This document shows, in pieces, positions 27,257 to 35,525 of a DNA stretch of 64,000 nt. The position numbers and the translations under genes are program-made. Under the pieces are notes generated by a model, which ran no database searches, had not been told where the DNA came from, and saw nothing but the letters and a program-made list of their open reading frames with translations. Where the stretch lies: NCBI RefSeq assembly GCF_947497935.1, contig NZ_CANMIO010000001.1, forward strand, positions 434,001 through 498,000. The letters run 5' to 3'. This stretch comes from an uncultured Shewanella sp. GTDB taxonomy: Bacteria > Pseudomonadota > Gammaproteobacteria > Enterobacterales > Shewanellaceae. The stretch's first letter is position 1. Each line of letters begins with the position of its first letter.

Positions 27257-28543
27257 ATGGAGTTGTATAATCTAAAGCATCCATCTCAGGTGGTGAGTTT
27301 TACACAAGCGGTTAAGTTAGGCCTTGGAAAGGACAGGGGCTTATTCTTCCCGAAAGTCATCCCAGAGTTGCAAGATGTGGATAGCTTATTGGCATTGCCA
27401 TTCGTTGAGAGAAGTAAAAAAGTCATTGGTGCTTGGTTAGCATCAGAGCTTGGTCAAGATACCGTCGATAGATTGGTAGAGCGTGCCTTTAATTTTGAGC
27501 TTCCTTTAGTAAAGGCGGATACTAATCTTTATAGCCTAGAGCTATTTCATGGGCCAACCCTTGCCTTTAAGGATTTTGGCGCACGCTTTATGGCGCAATG
27601 TTTAAATGAGTTGGCAAAGTCGGAGAAGATTAACATCCTCACAGCTACCTCCGGTGATACTGGCGCTGCGGTAGCTGATGCCTTCTATGGCTTAGACAAT
27701 ATCAATGTGGTTGTCTTATATCCTAAAGGCAAGATAAGCGTGCTGCAGGAAAAGATGTTCACCACTTTAGGGGATAATATTCATACGGTAGCGGTAGAGT
27801 CTGACTTTGATGCGTGCCAAAGCCTAGTGAAGCAATCTTTTGAAGATCTGGATATTCGAGATGGCTTGCACCTAAACTCGGCAAACTCAATCAATATTAG
27901 CCGATTACTAGCTCAGATCTGTTATTACTTCGAGGCCGTTGCTCAATTTAAACAGCACAATGAAGGCGAGCCTGTCATTGCAGTCCCGAGTGGAAACTTC
28001 GGCAACTTAACTGCGGGTCTATTTGCTAAGGCGATGGGGCTACCTGTAAAACGTTTTGTGGCTGCAACAAACAGCAACGATACCGTACCTCGCTATTTAG
28101 ATAGCGGTGATTGGCAGCCTGAAGTCACTGTTGCCACTATGTCTAATGCTATGGATGTGGCAGAGCCGAGCAATTGGCCACGTGTAGAGGCAATCGTTGA
28201 GGCGATGGACTGGTCATTAGCTGATATCATTGGACTAGGAGTCTCTGAGGCTGATACTGCAGAGTCTGTAAAAGCCTTGAACAGTGCTGGATATTTGTCT
28301 GAGCCCCATGCGGCCATTGCTGCCCTAGCATTAAAGCAAACCATGTCTGCAGATGAGAAAGGCATTTTCTTAGCGACAGCGCACCCTGCAAAATTTAATG
28401 AGGTGGTGGAAGATATTCTCAATATTGATCTTGCTCTACCAGAACCTTTAGCCCAGGTTGTGCCAAAGAAAATTTTATCGGCAGAGTTACCAGCCGATTT
28501 TGGCTTATTAAAACAGCATCTCTTTAAGGTGTTAGCCGACTAA
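27257..28543 (+). CDS. thrC: threonine synthase
   Basis: ThrC is a PLP-dependent enzyme that converts O-phosphohomoserine to threonine. The start is the ATG at 27257, giving MELYNLKHPSQVVSFTQA with AAGGAA upstream; the frame is open from 27077 only by chance inside thrB. The 428-residue protein has the PLP-lysine segment LAFKDFGARFM (Lys near residue 107) and TATSGDTGAAVADAF. Last gene of the operon, 34 bp after thrB, followed by a terminator. Confidence 0.96.
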   Translation: MELYNLKHPSQVVSFTQAVKLGLGKDRGLFFPKVIPELQDVDSLLALPFVERSKKVIGAWLASELGQDTVDRLVERAFNFELPLVKADTNLYSLELFHGPTLAFKDFGARFMAQCLNELAKSEKINILTATSGDTGAAVADAFYGLDNINVVVLYPKGKISVLQEKMFTTLGDNIHTVAVESDFDACQSLVKQSFEDLDIRDGLHLNSANSINISRLLAQICYYFEAVAQFKQHNEGEPVIAVPSGNFGNLTAGLFAKAMGLPVKRFVAATNSNDTVPRYLDSGDWQPEVTVATMSNAMDVAEPSNWPRVEAIVEAMDWSLADIIGLGVSEADTAESVKALNSAGYLSEPHAAIAALALKQTMSADEKGIFLATAHPAKFNEVVEDILNIDLALPEPLAQVVPKKILSAELPADFGLLKQHLFKVLAD

Positions 28544-28598
28544 AGTTACTATAAAAGTAGCCATAAACATCGCTACAAACGATAGTCATTACCTAAAT

Positions 28599-28627
28599 AA
28601 GGAAGCTGTTAATGCTTCCTTTTTTTT
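28599..28627 (+). terminator. terminator of thrABC
   Basis: AAGGAAGC-TGTTAAT-GCTTCCTT stem with a long T-run. Confidence 0.9.
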
Positions 28628-28750
28628 GTTGGTTAATTGTGGGTATTCATTTAAATATACACTTGTATTTGCTCATGCATTTCATGGGGTTGACACTTGA
28701 TGTTAGTTTTTAACATTTGATACCAAATGTGCAGTCCAAACCTAGTGCTG

Positions 28751-28766
28751 TGTGATATGTATCACA
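28751..28766. promoter_or_regulatory. CRP-binding site (class II geometry) for the small lipoprotein gene
   Basis: TGTGATATGTATCACA is a perfect 6-4-6 dyad matching the CRP consensus TGTGA-N6-TCACA. A -10-like TATAT lies at 28785-28791, placing the site about 41 bp before the expected transcription start. Confidence 0.75.
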
Positions 28767-28784
28767 ATTATTGACTAGGAATTT

Positions 28785-28791
28785 TTATATC
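28785..28791 (+). promoter_or_regulatory. probable -10 element (TTATATC)
   Basis: Located 31 bp downstream of the CRP site centre, as in class II CRP-dependent promoters. Confidence 0.45.
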
Positions 28792-28824
28792 TTGCGCCGC
28801 AGATTTTAAAAGGCGGGAGTCATT

Positions 28825-29115
28825 GTGTTACGTTTTGTCATGGGTGTTCTATTAGTAAGCCTATTAAATGGCTGTGCAACAGAAGATTTTGAGCTGTACC
28901 ATCGAATTAACGAGGCCTATGACTTTGAGGTGACACACTGCGATAGCTTTGCGATGGTCACGGGCTTTGGCCGTGGCGATAATGCATTAGCCGATGCCAG
29001 ATTAAGTGCCATTAAGCAGGGCGAGGAGCTTAAAGGCACTCATATCGTATGGTTGCAATCTGACTTAGGTGAACCAACAAAAGTGGTCGCAGTGATCTAT
29101 AAGTGTTTGCTCTAG
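28825..29115 (+). CDS. small lipoprotein, DUF4156-like
   Basis: This 96-residue protein has a short lipoprotein signal peptide ending in the lipobox LLNGCAT. The remainder includes GFGRGDNALADARLSAIKQGEELKGTHIVW, which recalls DUF4156-type lipoproteins in which an A-x-N-D-A-R helix precedes GATHI. The start is GTG at 28825 with GGGAG five bases upstream. The function is unknown. A class II CRP-type promoter directly upstream suggests control by carbon source or redox state. Confidence 0.65.
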   Translation: MLRFVMGVLLVSLLNGCATEDFELYHRINEAYDFEVTHCDSFAMVTGFGRGDNALADARLSAIKQGEELKGTHIVWLQSDLGEPTKVVAVIYKCLL

Positions 29116-29130
29116 TCCGTTAGCGCTGCC

Positions 29131-29197
29131 TTATACCAATCAGCATCAAGATTTGGTCGGTCTGAGTCGATCAACTTCTTATACTGATTGGTATTAC
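29131..29197. repeat. inverted-repeat element with ATACCAATCAG ends
   Basis: A roughly 65-bp element is bounded by ATACCAATCAG (left) and CTGATTGGTAT (right), an 11-bp perfect inverted repeat with imperfect continuation inwards. It lies between the lipoprotein gene and nfo, overlapping the last bases of nfo. Its form resembles a small palindromic interspersed repeat or MITE, and it could fold as a terminator for both convergent genes. Partial copies of the TGATTGGTAT core occur at about 40043. Confidence 0.55.
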
Positions 29198-30048
29198 TGT
29201 TTTGCAAGGTAGCGTAACCAGTTAATCTCCTCTTGCCAGATCTCTGGTCGTACCGTCTCTAAAATGAGCGGGATCCCCTTTACCGCCTCTAACTTCATTA
29301 GGCTGGCAAACGCCTCTTGGCCAATTTCGCCTTGTCCTAAAGATTCATGACGGTCAACTCGGCTGTTTAGCGGCGTCTTACTATCATTCAGATGCATAGC
29401 CTTTAGGTATCGATTGCCGACGATGTTATCAAATAGCTCAAAAGTCTGCTCACAGCTGGCTTGAGTTCGAATATCATAGCCTGCAGCAAATAGGTGACAG
29501 GTATCGATACAGACACCGACTCTCGATTTATCCTCAACCCCATCGATAATTTGCGCTAGTTGCTCGAAGCTATGGCCAAGGTTTGAGCCTTGACCTGCGG
29601 TATTCTCGATAACAGCGGTCACACTAGATGTACGTTCCAAGGCTAAATTAATCGATTCACTAATATTGGCTAAGCAGGTGTCGATTGGAATTTTACGCAA
29701 ATGGCTACCTGGATGAAAATTGAGCAGCTTCAATCCAATCTCTTCACAGCGCTGCATCTCATCATAAAAGGCTTCTCGTGATTTATTGAGTAACTCAGGA
29801 TCGGGGTGGCCAAGGTTTATAAGGTAGCTGTCATGGGGCAAAATAGCCTCAAAAGCAATGTCGGCTTCGACACAATGCTGCTGAAACAGCGCTACCTGCT
29901 TAGGATCTAATGGGGCTGCTTGCCATCTACGTTGGTTTTTAGTGAATAGGGCAAAAGCATTTGCGCCAATTGCTGCCGCGTTAAGGGGCGCATTTGCTAT
30001 GCCTCCAGCCGAGCTGACATGTGCTCCAATAAGGTGAGGGACGTGCAT
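29194..30048 (-). CDS. nfo: endonuclease IV (AP endonuclease)
   Basis: Nfo cleaves abasic sites and 3'-blocking lesions in base-excision repair. The 284-residue TIM-barrel protein shows the zinc-ligand motifs of the family: [67 protein letters not shown] and [11 protein letters not shown]. Length is standard (E. coli 285). The ATG at 30048 is close to the family start. Divergent from a hemerythrin-domain gene. Confidence 0.96.
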   Translation of the reverse strand: MHVPHLIGAHVSSAGGIANAPLNAAAIGANAFALFTKNQRRWQAAPLDPKQVALFQQHCVEADIAFEAILPHDSYLINLGHPDPELLNKSREAFYDEMQRCEEIGLKLLNFHPGSHLRKIPIDTCLANISESINLALERTSSVTAVIENTAGQGSNLGHSFEQLAQIIDGVEDKSRVGVCIDTCHLFAAGYDIRTQASCEQTFELFDNIVGNRYLKAMHLNDSKTPLNSRVDRHESLGQGEIGQEAFASLMKLEAVKGIPLILETVRPEIWQEEINWLRYLAKQ

Positions 30049-30285
30049 TTTTATGTATCCTTGTGAGCCTAAGTTTCTTTTTTGACTATTATGCCATGCT
30101 AGATTAACCCTGTAGTGGCCATATTTATTTTTAGTCAGTCCAATATCTACAAGCTCTTGTTAGTTATTCCAAAATTCGTTGATCTCTATCATTAACCCCA
30201 TAGTAAGCAGCTTGTTATATTGGGCGTTATTTATACGGTTTACTAATATAAAAGATAGTGGGTGCGAATTAGGATGGAGATGACT

Positions 30286-30825
30286 ATGCTAGCGAGACTC
30301 ATGCACGACCATAAGCATATTGCTATTTTGCTTAAGGTTTTAAAGGCTAAATATACGAAGTTGGCCGCAGGTGAAGCGATAAACTATAACGTGGTACGAG
30401 ATATAGTGGAATATATGCAAAGTTACGCTGAGCATAGCCACCATCCATTAGAAGAAGTTATCTCAGAGTTTTACTGGACCAAACTTGGCCGATCACACAT
30501 TAATGAAAAGCTAACTTCTGAGCACTTAAAATTAGGTGAAGCCTCAACTTCTCTCATGGCGACATTAAACCTGATTTTAAATGATATTGTGGTATCGAAA
30601 GAGCAACTGGTTGCCGATCTAGAAAGTTATGTACGGATGCAGCAGTCCCATATGGAATATGAAGAGTCAACGGTATTTCCCAAGTGGAATGAAGTCATTA
30701 CCGATGAAGATTGGAAAAAAGTCGCGGTTCTGTGCGACGCGCGTTTGATTGACGATCCTTTGTTTAATGAAAATGATAGAGCGTTATTTGAAGAGCTAAG
30801 GGAATACTTAGAAACCGCAGATTAG
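30286..30825 (+). CDS. hemerythrin (HHE) domain protein
   Basis: This roughly 179-residue all-helical cytoplasmic protein has the His/Glu pattern of hemerythrin-like domains: HDHKHIAILL near the N-terminus, HSHHPLEEV near residue 48, EHLKLGE, and HMEYEESTVFP near 125. Such domains bind a di-iron centre and act in O2, NO or iron sensing, or Fe-S repair. Which applies here cannot be told. Several in-frame starts exist (GTG 30262, ATG 30274, 30280, 30286). I prefer 30286 because GGAG lies six bases upstream and homologues begin MLARLMHDHKH, but this is uncertain. Confidence 0.85.
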   Translation: MLARLMHDHKHIAILLKVLKAKYTKLAAGEAINYNVVRDIVEYMQSYAEHSHHPLEEVISEFYWTKLGRSHINEKLTSEHLKLGEASTSLMATLNLILNDIVVSKEQLVADLESYVRMQQSHMEYEESTVFPKWNEVITDEDWKKVAVLCDARLIDDPLFNENDRALFEELREYLETAD

Positions 30826-30851
30826 CTAATCGCAAGTTTTAACAAAAACTA

Positions 30852-30878
30852 AAAAAGAGCGCTTCAGCGCTCTTTTTG
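30852..30878. terminator. bidirectional terminator
   Basis: AAAGAGCGC-TTCA-GCGCTCTTT with T-runs on both strands, between two convergent genes. Confidence 0.88.
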
Positions 30879-30886
30879 TTTTGTTA

Positions 30887-31072
30887 TCACATCAGGAGGG
30901 TATCTAGCTCGCCACTGAAATTATTATCCATTTCTTGAAGCTCCTTAAGTAAGCGGTGCTTCTCTTTTAGAGCTTCAATCTCACGCCACTTCCGCTTTTT
31001 ATTGGAGCTTCTTGAGCGGCTTGGCTTTTCTACTATACTATCTAGCGCACTACCATAATCGAGTCGATTCAT
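30887..31072 (-). CDS. DUF3545 family small protein
   Basis: This 61-residue basic protein has a conserved core KKRKWREIEALKEKHRLLKELQEMD, a single charged helix, matching the DUF3545 family of small gammaproteobacterial proteins. An AGGAGG-like ribosome-binding site precedes the ATG at 31072. The function is unknown, and no membrane segment is present. Confidence 0.8.
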   Translation of the reverse strand: MNRLDYGSALDSIVEKPSRSRSSNKKRKWREIEALKEKHRLLKELQEMDNNFSGELDTLLM

Positions 31073-31252
31073 GGCAACCTCCTGTTTTTTATTTTGTCTT
31101 CAATTTAATAGCATGATTTTTGCTCATGTTGCAACTAATATGTTTCAAAAATGTTAATTCAGGGTGAAGTTTTAATGTTTTAGTTTAAGCGAGTGGAGGT
31201 TGAATATGAATGTGTTTCAAGTTGTAGCGGAATACTCAGCTACTGGAAAACA

Positions 31253-31279
31253 AAAAAGCCAGTAGAAACTGGCTTTTTT
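31253..31279 (-). terminator. terminator of tal-pgi
   Basis: AAAGCCAGT-AGAA-ACTGGCTTT with T-runs. The minus-strand reading ends the tal-pgi unit. Confidence 0.88.
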
Positions 31280-31296
31280 AGGGTAAAACAATCGGC

Positions 31297-32934
31297 TTAG
31301 ATATTTCCCTGTCTAAATAGGTTAATTAATCCATTGCTCGATGAGTCGAGCTCTTTGGCGTCAACATCAGCGACTAGGCGTTCGAGCACATCATTGCCTA
31401 GTTGCTTGCCCAGCTCTACACCCCATTGGTCGAAAGAATTTATCTGCCAAATAGCGCCCTGAACAAAGGTTCTGTGCTCATAAAGGGCAATAAGTGAACC
31501 TAAGGTCGACGGTGTTAGCTTGTCCATCAAGATAGTATTACTTGGCTTATTACCCGGCATCACTTTGTGCTGAGCGATAAGCTGCTTCTGCTCTTCACCC
31601 AGATCACTTTTCTTAAGCTCTGCTAATGCCTCATCGAATGTTCTTCCCTGCATCAATGCTTGGGTTTGACCAAAGCAGTTTGAAGCAAGTTGTACATGAT
31701 GTTCACCCACTGGGTTGTGGCTATTGAGTGGCATGATAAAGTCAGCAGGAACAAGTGCAGTACCTTGATGCAGTAGCTGGTGGTATGCATGTTGTCCGTT
31801 GGTGCCTTCACCTCCCCAAATAATTGGACCTGTGCTGTAATCAACATCAGTACCGTTTAGGGTGACAGATTTACCATTACTTTCCATATCGAGTTGTTGG
31901 AAGTAAGCAGGTAGCCCTCTCAGGTAATGATCATAGGTCAGCACGACATGAGACTGTGCATTGAAAAAGTTGCCATACCAAAGCGAGAACATACCCATAA
32001 TCACCGGCATATTGTTCTCTAATGGGGTGTTGGCAAAATGTTCATCCATCTCATGAGCGCCAGCCAATAACGCTTTGAAGTTATCCATACCGATTAGCAG
32101 AGCGATAGGTAAGCCAATAGCAGACCATAATGAGTAGCGGCCACCAACCCAGTCCCACATTGGGAAGATGTTGCTGGCATCGATACCAAACTCTGTTGCC
32201 TTAGAGACGTTCGAACTTACGGCGACAAAATGTTTTGCCACATCAGACTGCGAAGCGCCTTGGCTTAAAAACCACTCTTTAGCGGTTAGGGTATTAGTGA
32301 GGGTTTCTTGTGTGCCGAAAGACTTAGAAGACATCACAAACAGGGTGGTTTGTGGATCGAGCCCTTTGAGCTTTTCAGTGATAGAAGTACCGTCTACGTT
32401 TGCCACAAAGTGACAATTTAGCTCTCCCGTCCAGTAAGGGCGCAGGGCTTGAGAAACGATTTTAGGGCCCAAGAAGGAGCCGCCAATACCAATACTCACC
32501 ACATCGGTAATAGTTTTACCTGTGTAACCTTTCCACTGACCAGAAGTCAGAGACTCGACGAACTCACCCATTTTTGCCAATGTCTGCTGAACTTCGGCGA
32601 CAATATTATTGCCATCGACATTAATGACTTTGTTAGCAGGGGCACGCAGGGCCGTGTGCAATACTGCACGATGCTCTGTATTGTTTATCGCCTGTCCTGC
32701 AAACATGGCCTTTATTTTCGATTCAAGCTGAGAGTCTTTGGCTAAATTAAACAGTAATGACATTGTCTCTTGTGAGGCACGATTTTTAGAGAAATCTAAA
32801 AATAGGCCACATGCTTGAGTCGACATATTACTGAAGCGTTCAGGTTCAGAAGAAAAGAGTTCGCGCATATGAGGAAGCGATTTACTGTGCTTCTCAAGTG
32901 CCTGCCAGCTAGCTTGTTGAGTGAGTTCTGTCAT
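31297..32934 (-). CDS. pgi: glucose-6-phosphate isomerase
   Basis: Pgi interconverts glucose 6-phosphate and fructose 6-phosphate. The 545-residue protein has the conserved sugar-phosphate-binding and catalytic segments [61 protein letters not shown] and the C-terminal Lys region. It lies 17 bp downstream of tal on the same strand, so the two form an operon linking upper glycolysis and the non-oxidative pentose phosphate pathway. Confidence 0.97.
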   Translation of the reverse strand: MTELTQQASWQALEKHSKSLPHMRELFSSEPERFSNMSTQACGLFLDFSKNRASQETMSLLFNLAKDSQLESKIKAMFAGQAINNTEHRAVLHTALRAPANKVINVDGNNIVAEVQQTLAKMGEFVESLTSGQWKGYTGKTITDVVSIGIGGSFLGPKIVSQALRPYWTGELNCHFVANVDGTSITEKLKGLDPQTTLFVMSSKSFGTQETLTNTLTAKEWFLSQGASQSDVAKHFVAVSSNVSKATEFGIDASNIFPMWDWVGGRYSLWSAIGLPIALLIGMDNFKALLAGAHEMDEHFANTPLENNMPVIMGMFSLWYGNFFNAQSHVVLTYDHYLRGLPAYFQQLDMESNGKSVTLNGTDVDYSTGPIIWGGEGTNGQHAYHQLLHQGTALVPADFIMPLNSHNPVGEHHVQLASNCFGQTQALMQGRTFDEALAELKKSDLGEEQKQLIAQHKVMPGNKPSNTILMDKLTPSTLGSLIALYEHRTFVQGAIWQINSFDQWGVELGKQLGNDVLERLVADVDAKELDSSSNGLINLFRQGNI

Positions 32935-32951
32935 TGTCTTGTCCTATTCCG

Positions 32952-33908
32952 TTAAGACGAAAGCTTTTCTTTAAGCATAACTTCAAGCTTGCCCTGATCG
33001 ATGGCGAAGTTACGAATACCTTCGGCTAGCTTTTCTACTGCCATTGGGTCTTCGTTAAACTCCCAACGGAACTGGGCTTCAGTCATGCTAGCTTCTGGTG
33101 CAATCACTTCGGTTGCTGGTAGTAGCTTCTGTACGATAGGAGTCTTGCTATTTTGTAGCTCTTCCAATAGTGCAGGGCCGATGGTTAGTCTGTCACAACC
33201 TGCAAGTTCAATGATCTCGCCTGTGTTACGGAAGCTTGCGCCCATAACAACAGTATTAAAACCATGACGTTTGTAGTAGTCGTAGATACTCGTTACTGAT
33301 ACGACACCTGGGTCTTCAGCGGCGCTGTATTCAAGACCTGTGTCTTTCTTGTACCAGTCAAGGATACGACCAACGAAAGGAGAGATTAGGTAAACCCCTG
33401 CTTCTGCACATGCTCGTGCCTGAGCGAAGCTAAATAGCAAGGTTAAGTTACAGTTAATCCCTTCTTGCTCAAGTTGCTTAGCTGCACAAATTCCTTCCCA
33501 AGTAGACGCTAGCTTAATAAGGATACGAGACTTGTCGATCCCAGCTGCTTGGTAAAGGTTGATAAGCTTGTGGGCTTTTGCAATAGAGCCTTCTTTATCG
33601 AATGAAAGGCGGGCATCGACTTCAGTTGAAATGCGACCCGGAACAATTTTTAAGATCTCAAGACCAATATTGACAGCAAGTTTATCACCTGCATCTTCAA
33701 TCTGTTGCGCTAGTACGTCACTCTGGCCTTTGGCCCAGTCGATGGCGTTTTCAATCAGTGCGCTGTATTCAGGAATTTCAGATGCTTTTAAAATAAGAGA
33801 GGGGTTGGTCGTGGCGTCTTCTGGCTGGTAACGTTTTATGGCTTCAATATCACCGGTATCGGCAACAATTGTTGTATAAGCTTTAAGTTGTTCTAATGTG
33901 TTGGCCAT
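32952..33908 (-). CDS. tal: transaldolase (TalB type)
   Basis: Transaldolase transfers a dihydroxyacetone unit between sugar phosphates. The 318-residue protein has the Schiff-base Lys in [13 protein letters not shown] (near residue 132), [10 protein letters not shown] near residue 33 and [18 protein letters not shown]. Length matches E. coli TalB (317). First gene of tal-pgi. A HexR-box-like sequence lies about 145 bp upstream. Confidence 0.96.
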   Translation of the reverse strand: MANTLEQLKAYTTIVADTGDIEAIKRYQPEDATTNPSLILKASEIPEYSALIENAIDWAKGQSDVLAQQIEDAGDKLAVNIGLEILKIVPGRISTEVDARLSFDKEGSIAKAHKLINLYQAAGIDKSRILIKLASTWEGICAAKQLEQEGINCNLTLLFSFAQARACAEAGVYLISPFVGRILDWYKKDTGLEYSAAEDPGVVSVTSIYDYYKRHGFNTVVMGASFRNTGEIIELAGCDRLTIGPALLEELQNSKTPIVQKLLPATEVIAPEASMTEAQFRWEFNEDPMAVEKLAEGIRNFAIDQGKLEVMLKEKLSS

Positions 33909-34051
33909 GGGTTTTACATCCTTACTCTATGAGCAGCATCGATTGGACAATAAATTTAGCAGCTATTAAAAGCCATTTTAATGAACATTCCAACTATATA
34001 TGAAAAAAAATTACATAAAAGTTGCTAAAAGTCATTTTAAAGGCTCTATTT

Positions 34052-34066
34052 AGTAATCTAACTACG
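34052..34066. promoter_or_regulatory. HexR-box-like sequence upstream of tal-pgi
   Basis: AGTAATCTAACTACG keeps most of the HexR palindrome tGTAATwwwATTACa (about 11 of 15 positions). It is weaker than the site before phosphoketolase, but the gene context is right. Confidence 0.4.
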
Positions 34067-34140
34067 TGTTCTAGTTTACTGCTGCGGCTTAATAAAAGTC
34101 TAATCAAGAAGTATAGCTTTTTTATGAATGCATAAAATTA

Positions 34141-34175
34141 AAAAAGCCCATGGCTGTGATAACCATAGGCTTTTG
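34141..34175 (-). terminator. terminator of the OmpA-like gene
   Basis: AAAAGCC-x-ATGG and CCAT-x-GGCTTTT stem, followed by a T-run on the minus strand. Confidence 0.8.
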
Positions 34176-34191
34176 TTAAATTGTGTCAGCT

Positions 34192-35286
34192 TTACTTAAG
34201 TACTGGCACTTTTTCAGTACCCGTTACATGGGCTTCGATTCGGCGGTTAGCTTCGTTTGCTTCTGCAGAGCTTCCCTCAATCAGTGGCTGCGTTATACCG
34301 TAGCCTTTTGACGACACCTTAGCTGGCGCAACGCCATATTCATTGATAAGGATATCGGCAACCGCTGCGGCGCGGCGCTCTGAAAGTGCCATGTTGTAAT
34401 CGGCTTTGCCTGTATTTGAAGCATGACCAGAGATAGTCACTTCGGCATTAGGGTGCTGGCTCATATACTCAGCAAGTTCTTTGATATCACCGTATGATGA
34501 CTTTTGTACCGTGGCGGAGTTGGTAGCGAACTTCGCTTCGATATCGAACTTATCTTCAGCTTCTTGATAAATAGTACAACCGTTAGCATCCACTTTGTGA
34601 GTAGATGGCGTATTAGGGCATTGATCCAAATCATCGGTAACGCCATCATTATCAGAGTCTGCGACTATTACTGGTGCAACAATCGGAGCAGGTTTAGCTT
34701 TACTGCCAAAGCGGTAACTTAGTTCAAGTCCCCAGTAGTTGCTCTCCATCTCTAGGGTTTTCCACTTATCTTCGTCTAGGTTTTCATAACGACGGTATTT
34801 AGCTTGGATCTTAAGGTTATCGGTAATGTTATAACCGATACCTGCACCAACATACGGAGCGACGCCACTGTCGCTGTAGTATTCACTGCCATAGTTCTTG
34901 TTGTTAGAGATCAGGTAGTTAAAGGCACCGGCTTCTGCCGATAGGCTCCAATCACCAGCGAAAGGCCAAAATGCCACTAGGCCAAGGTTCATCCCTTTAG
35001 CGCCAACGTCATTTAGTTTGTTTGAGTAGTCGACCCACTCGGCTCGACCTAAGTCACGATAACCTAGCTCTGCACCAAAGTAGTCATTAAATAAATAACC
35101 CGCGAATACGTCCCATGCATAAGGATCGTCCTTACCACAGCTCTTCATGGTTTTTTGGTCGCAATTGGGTTCATAGTTGTTGATGCCGACACCGCCACCT
35201 ACATACCAGGGGCTCATGCCATCAGCCGCGCTAGCAGCAAGGGGTAACATCGAAGTAAGCAGAACTGCTTTTAGTGTGTTGTTCAT
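34192..35286 (-). CDS. OmpA-family outer-membrane protein
   Basis: This roughly 364-residue protein has a signal peptide ending ASA-ADG and an N-terminal eight-stranded barrel domain (about 24-195, alternating aromatic residues such as WYVGGGVGIN and FGAELGYRDLG). A short calcium-binding TSP3-like linker follows (DSDNDGVTDDLDQCPNTP), then a C-terminal OmpA peptidoglycan-binding domain (ISGHASNTGKADYNMALSERRA). It anchors the outer membrane to the cell wall. Two consecutive ATG codons (35289, 35286) are possible starts. It lies between phosphoketolase and tal-pgi but has its own terminator. Confidence 0.9.
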   Translation of the reverse strand: MNNTLKAVLLTSMLPLAASAADGMSPWYVGGGVGINNYEPNCDQKTMKSCGKDDPYAWDVFAGYLFNDYFGAELGYRDLGRAEWVDYSNKLNDVGAKGMNLGLVAFWPFAGDWSLSAEAGAFNYLISNNKNYGSEYYSDSGVAPYVGAGIGYNITDNLKIQAKYRRYENLDEDKWKTLEMESNYWGLELSYRFGSKAKPAPIVAPVIVADSDNDGVTDDLDQCPNTPSTHKVDANGCTIYQEAEDKFDIEAKFATNSATVQKSSYGDIKELAEYMSQHPNAEVTISGHASNTGKADYNMALSERRAAAVADILINEYGVAPAKVSSKGYGITQPLIEGSSAEANEANRRIEAHVTGTEKVPVLK

Positions 35287-35463
35287 CATTCAAAATCCTT
35301 ATGTGTTATAAAAACCTCTCCGACTGCCATTATTCAATGTAAGCAGCGCTAGCACTTATCACGGAGCTCCCTTTATGTTTTAGCTAGCTGACACTATTAT
35401 CTGCTGTAAATGTAATATTTTCCACTTCGATTGTTAAATTGTATGGGTAATTGTAGGTTGTAA

Positions 35464-35490
35464 AAAAAGGGCGCTTTAAAAAGCGCCCTT
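35464..35490 (-). terminator. terminator of the phosphoketolase gene
   Basis: AAGGGCGCTTT and AAAGCGCCCTT stem with seven T residues on the minus strand. Confidence 0.88.
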
Positions 35491-35525
35491 AAATTAGCAG
35501 TGAAACAAGCTTTCAGGTGAGACTA

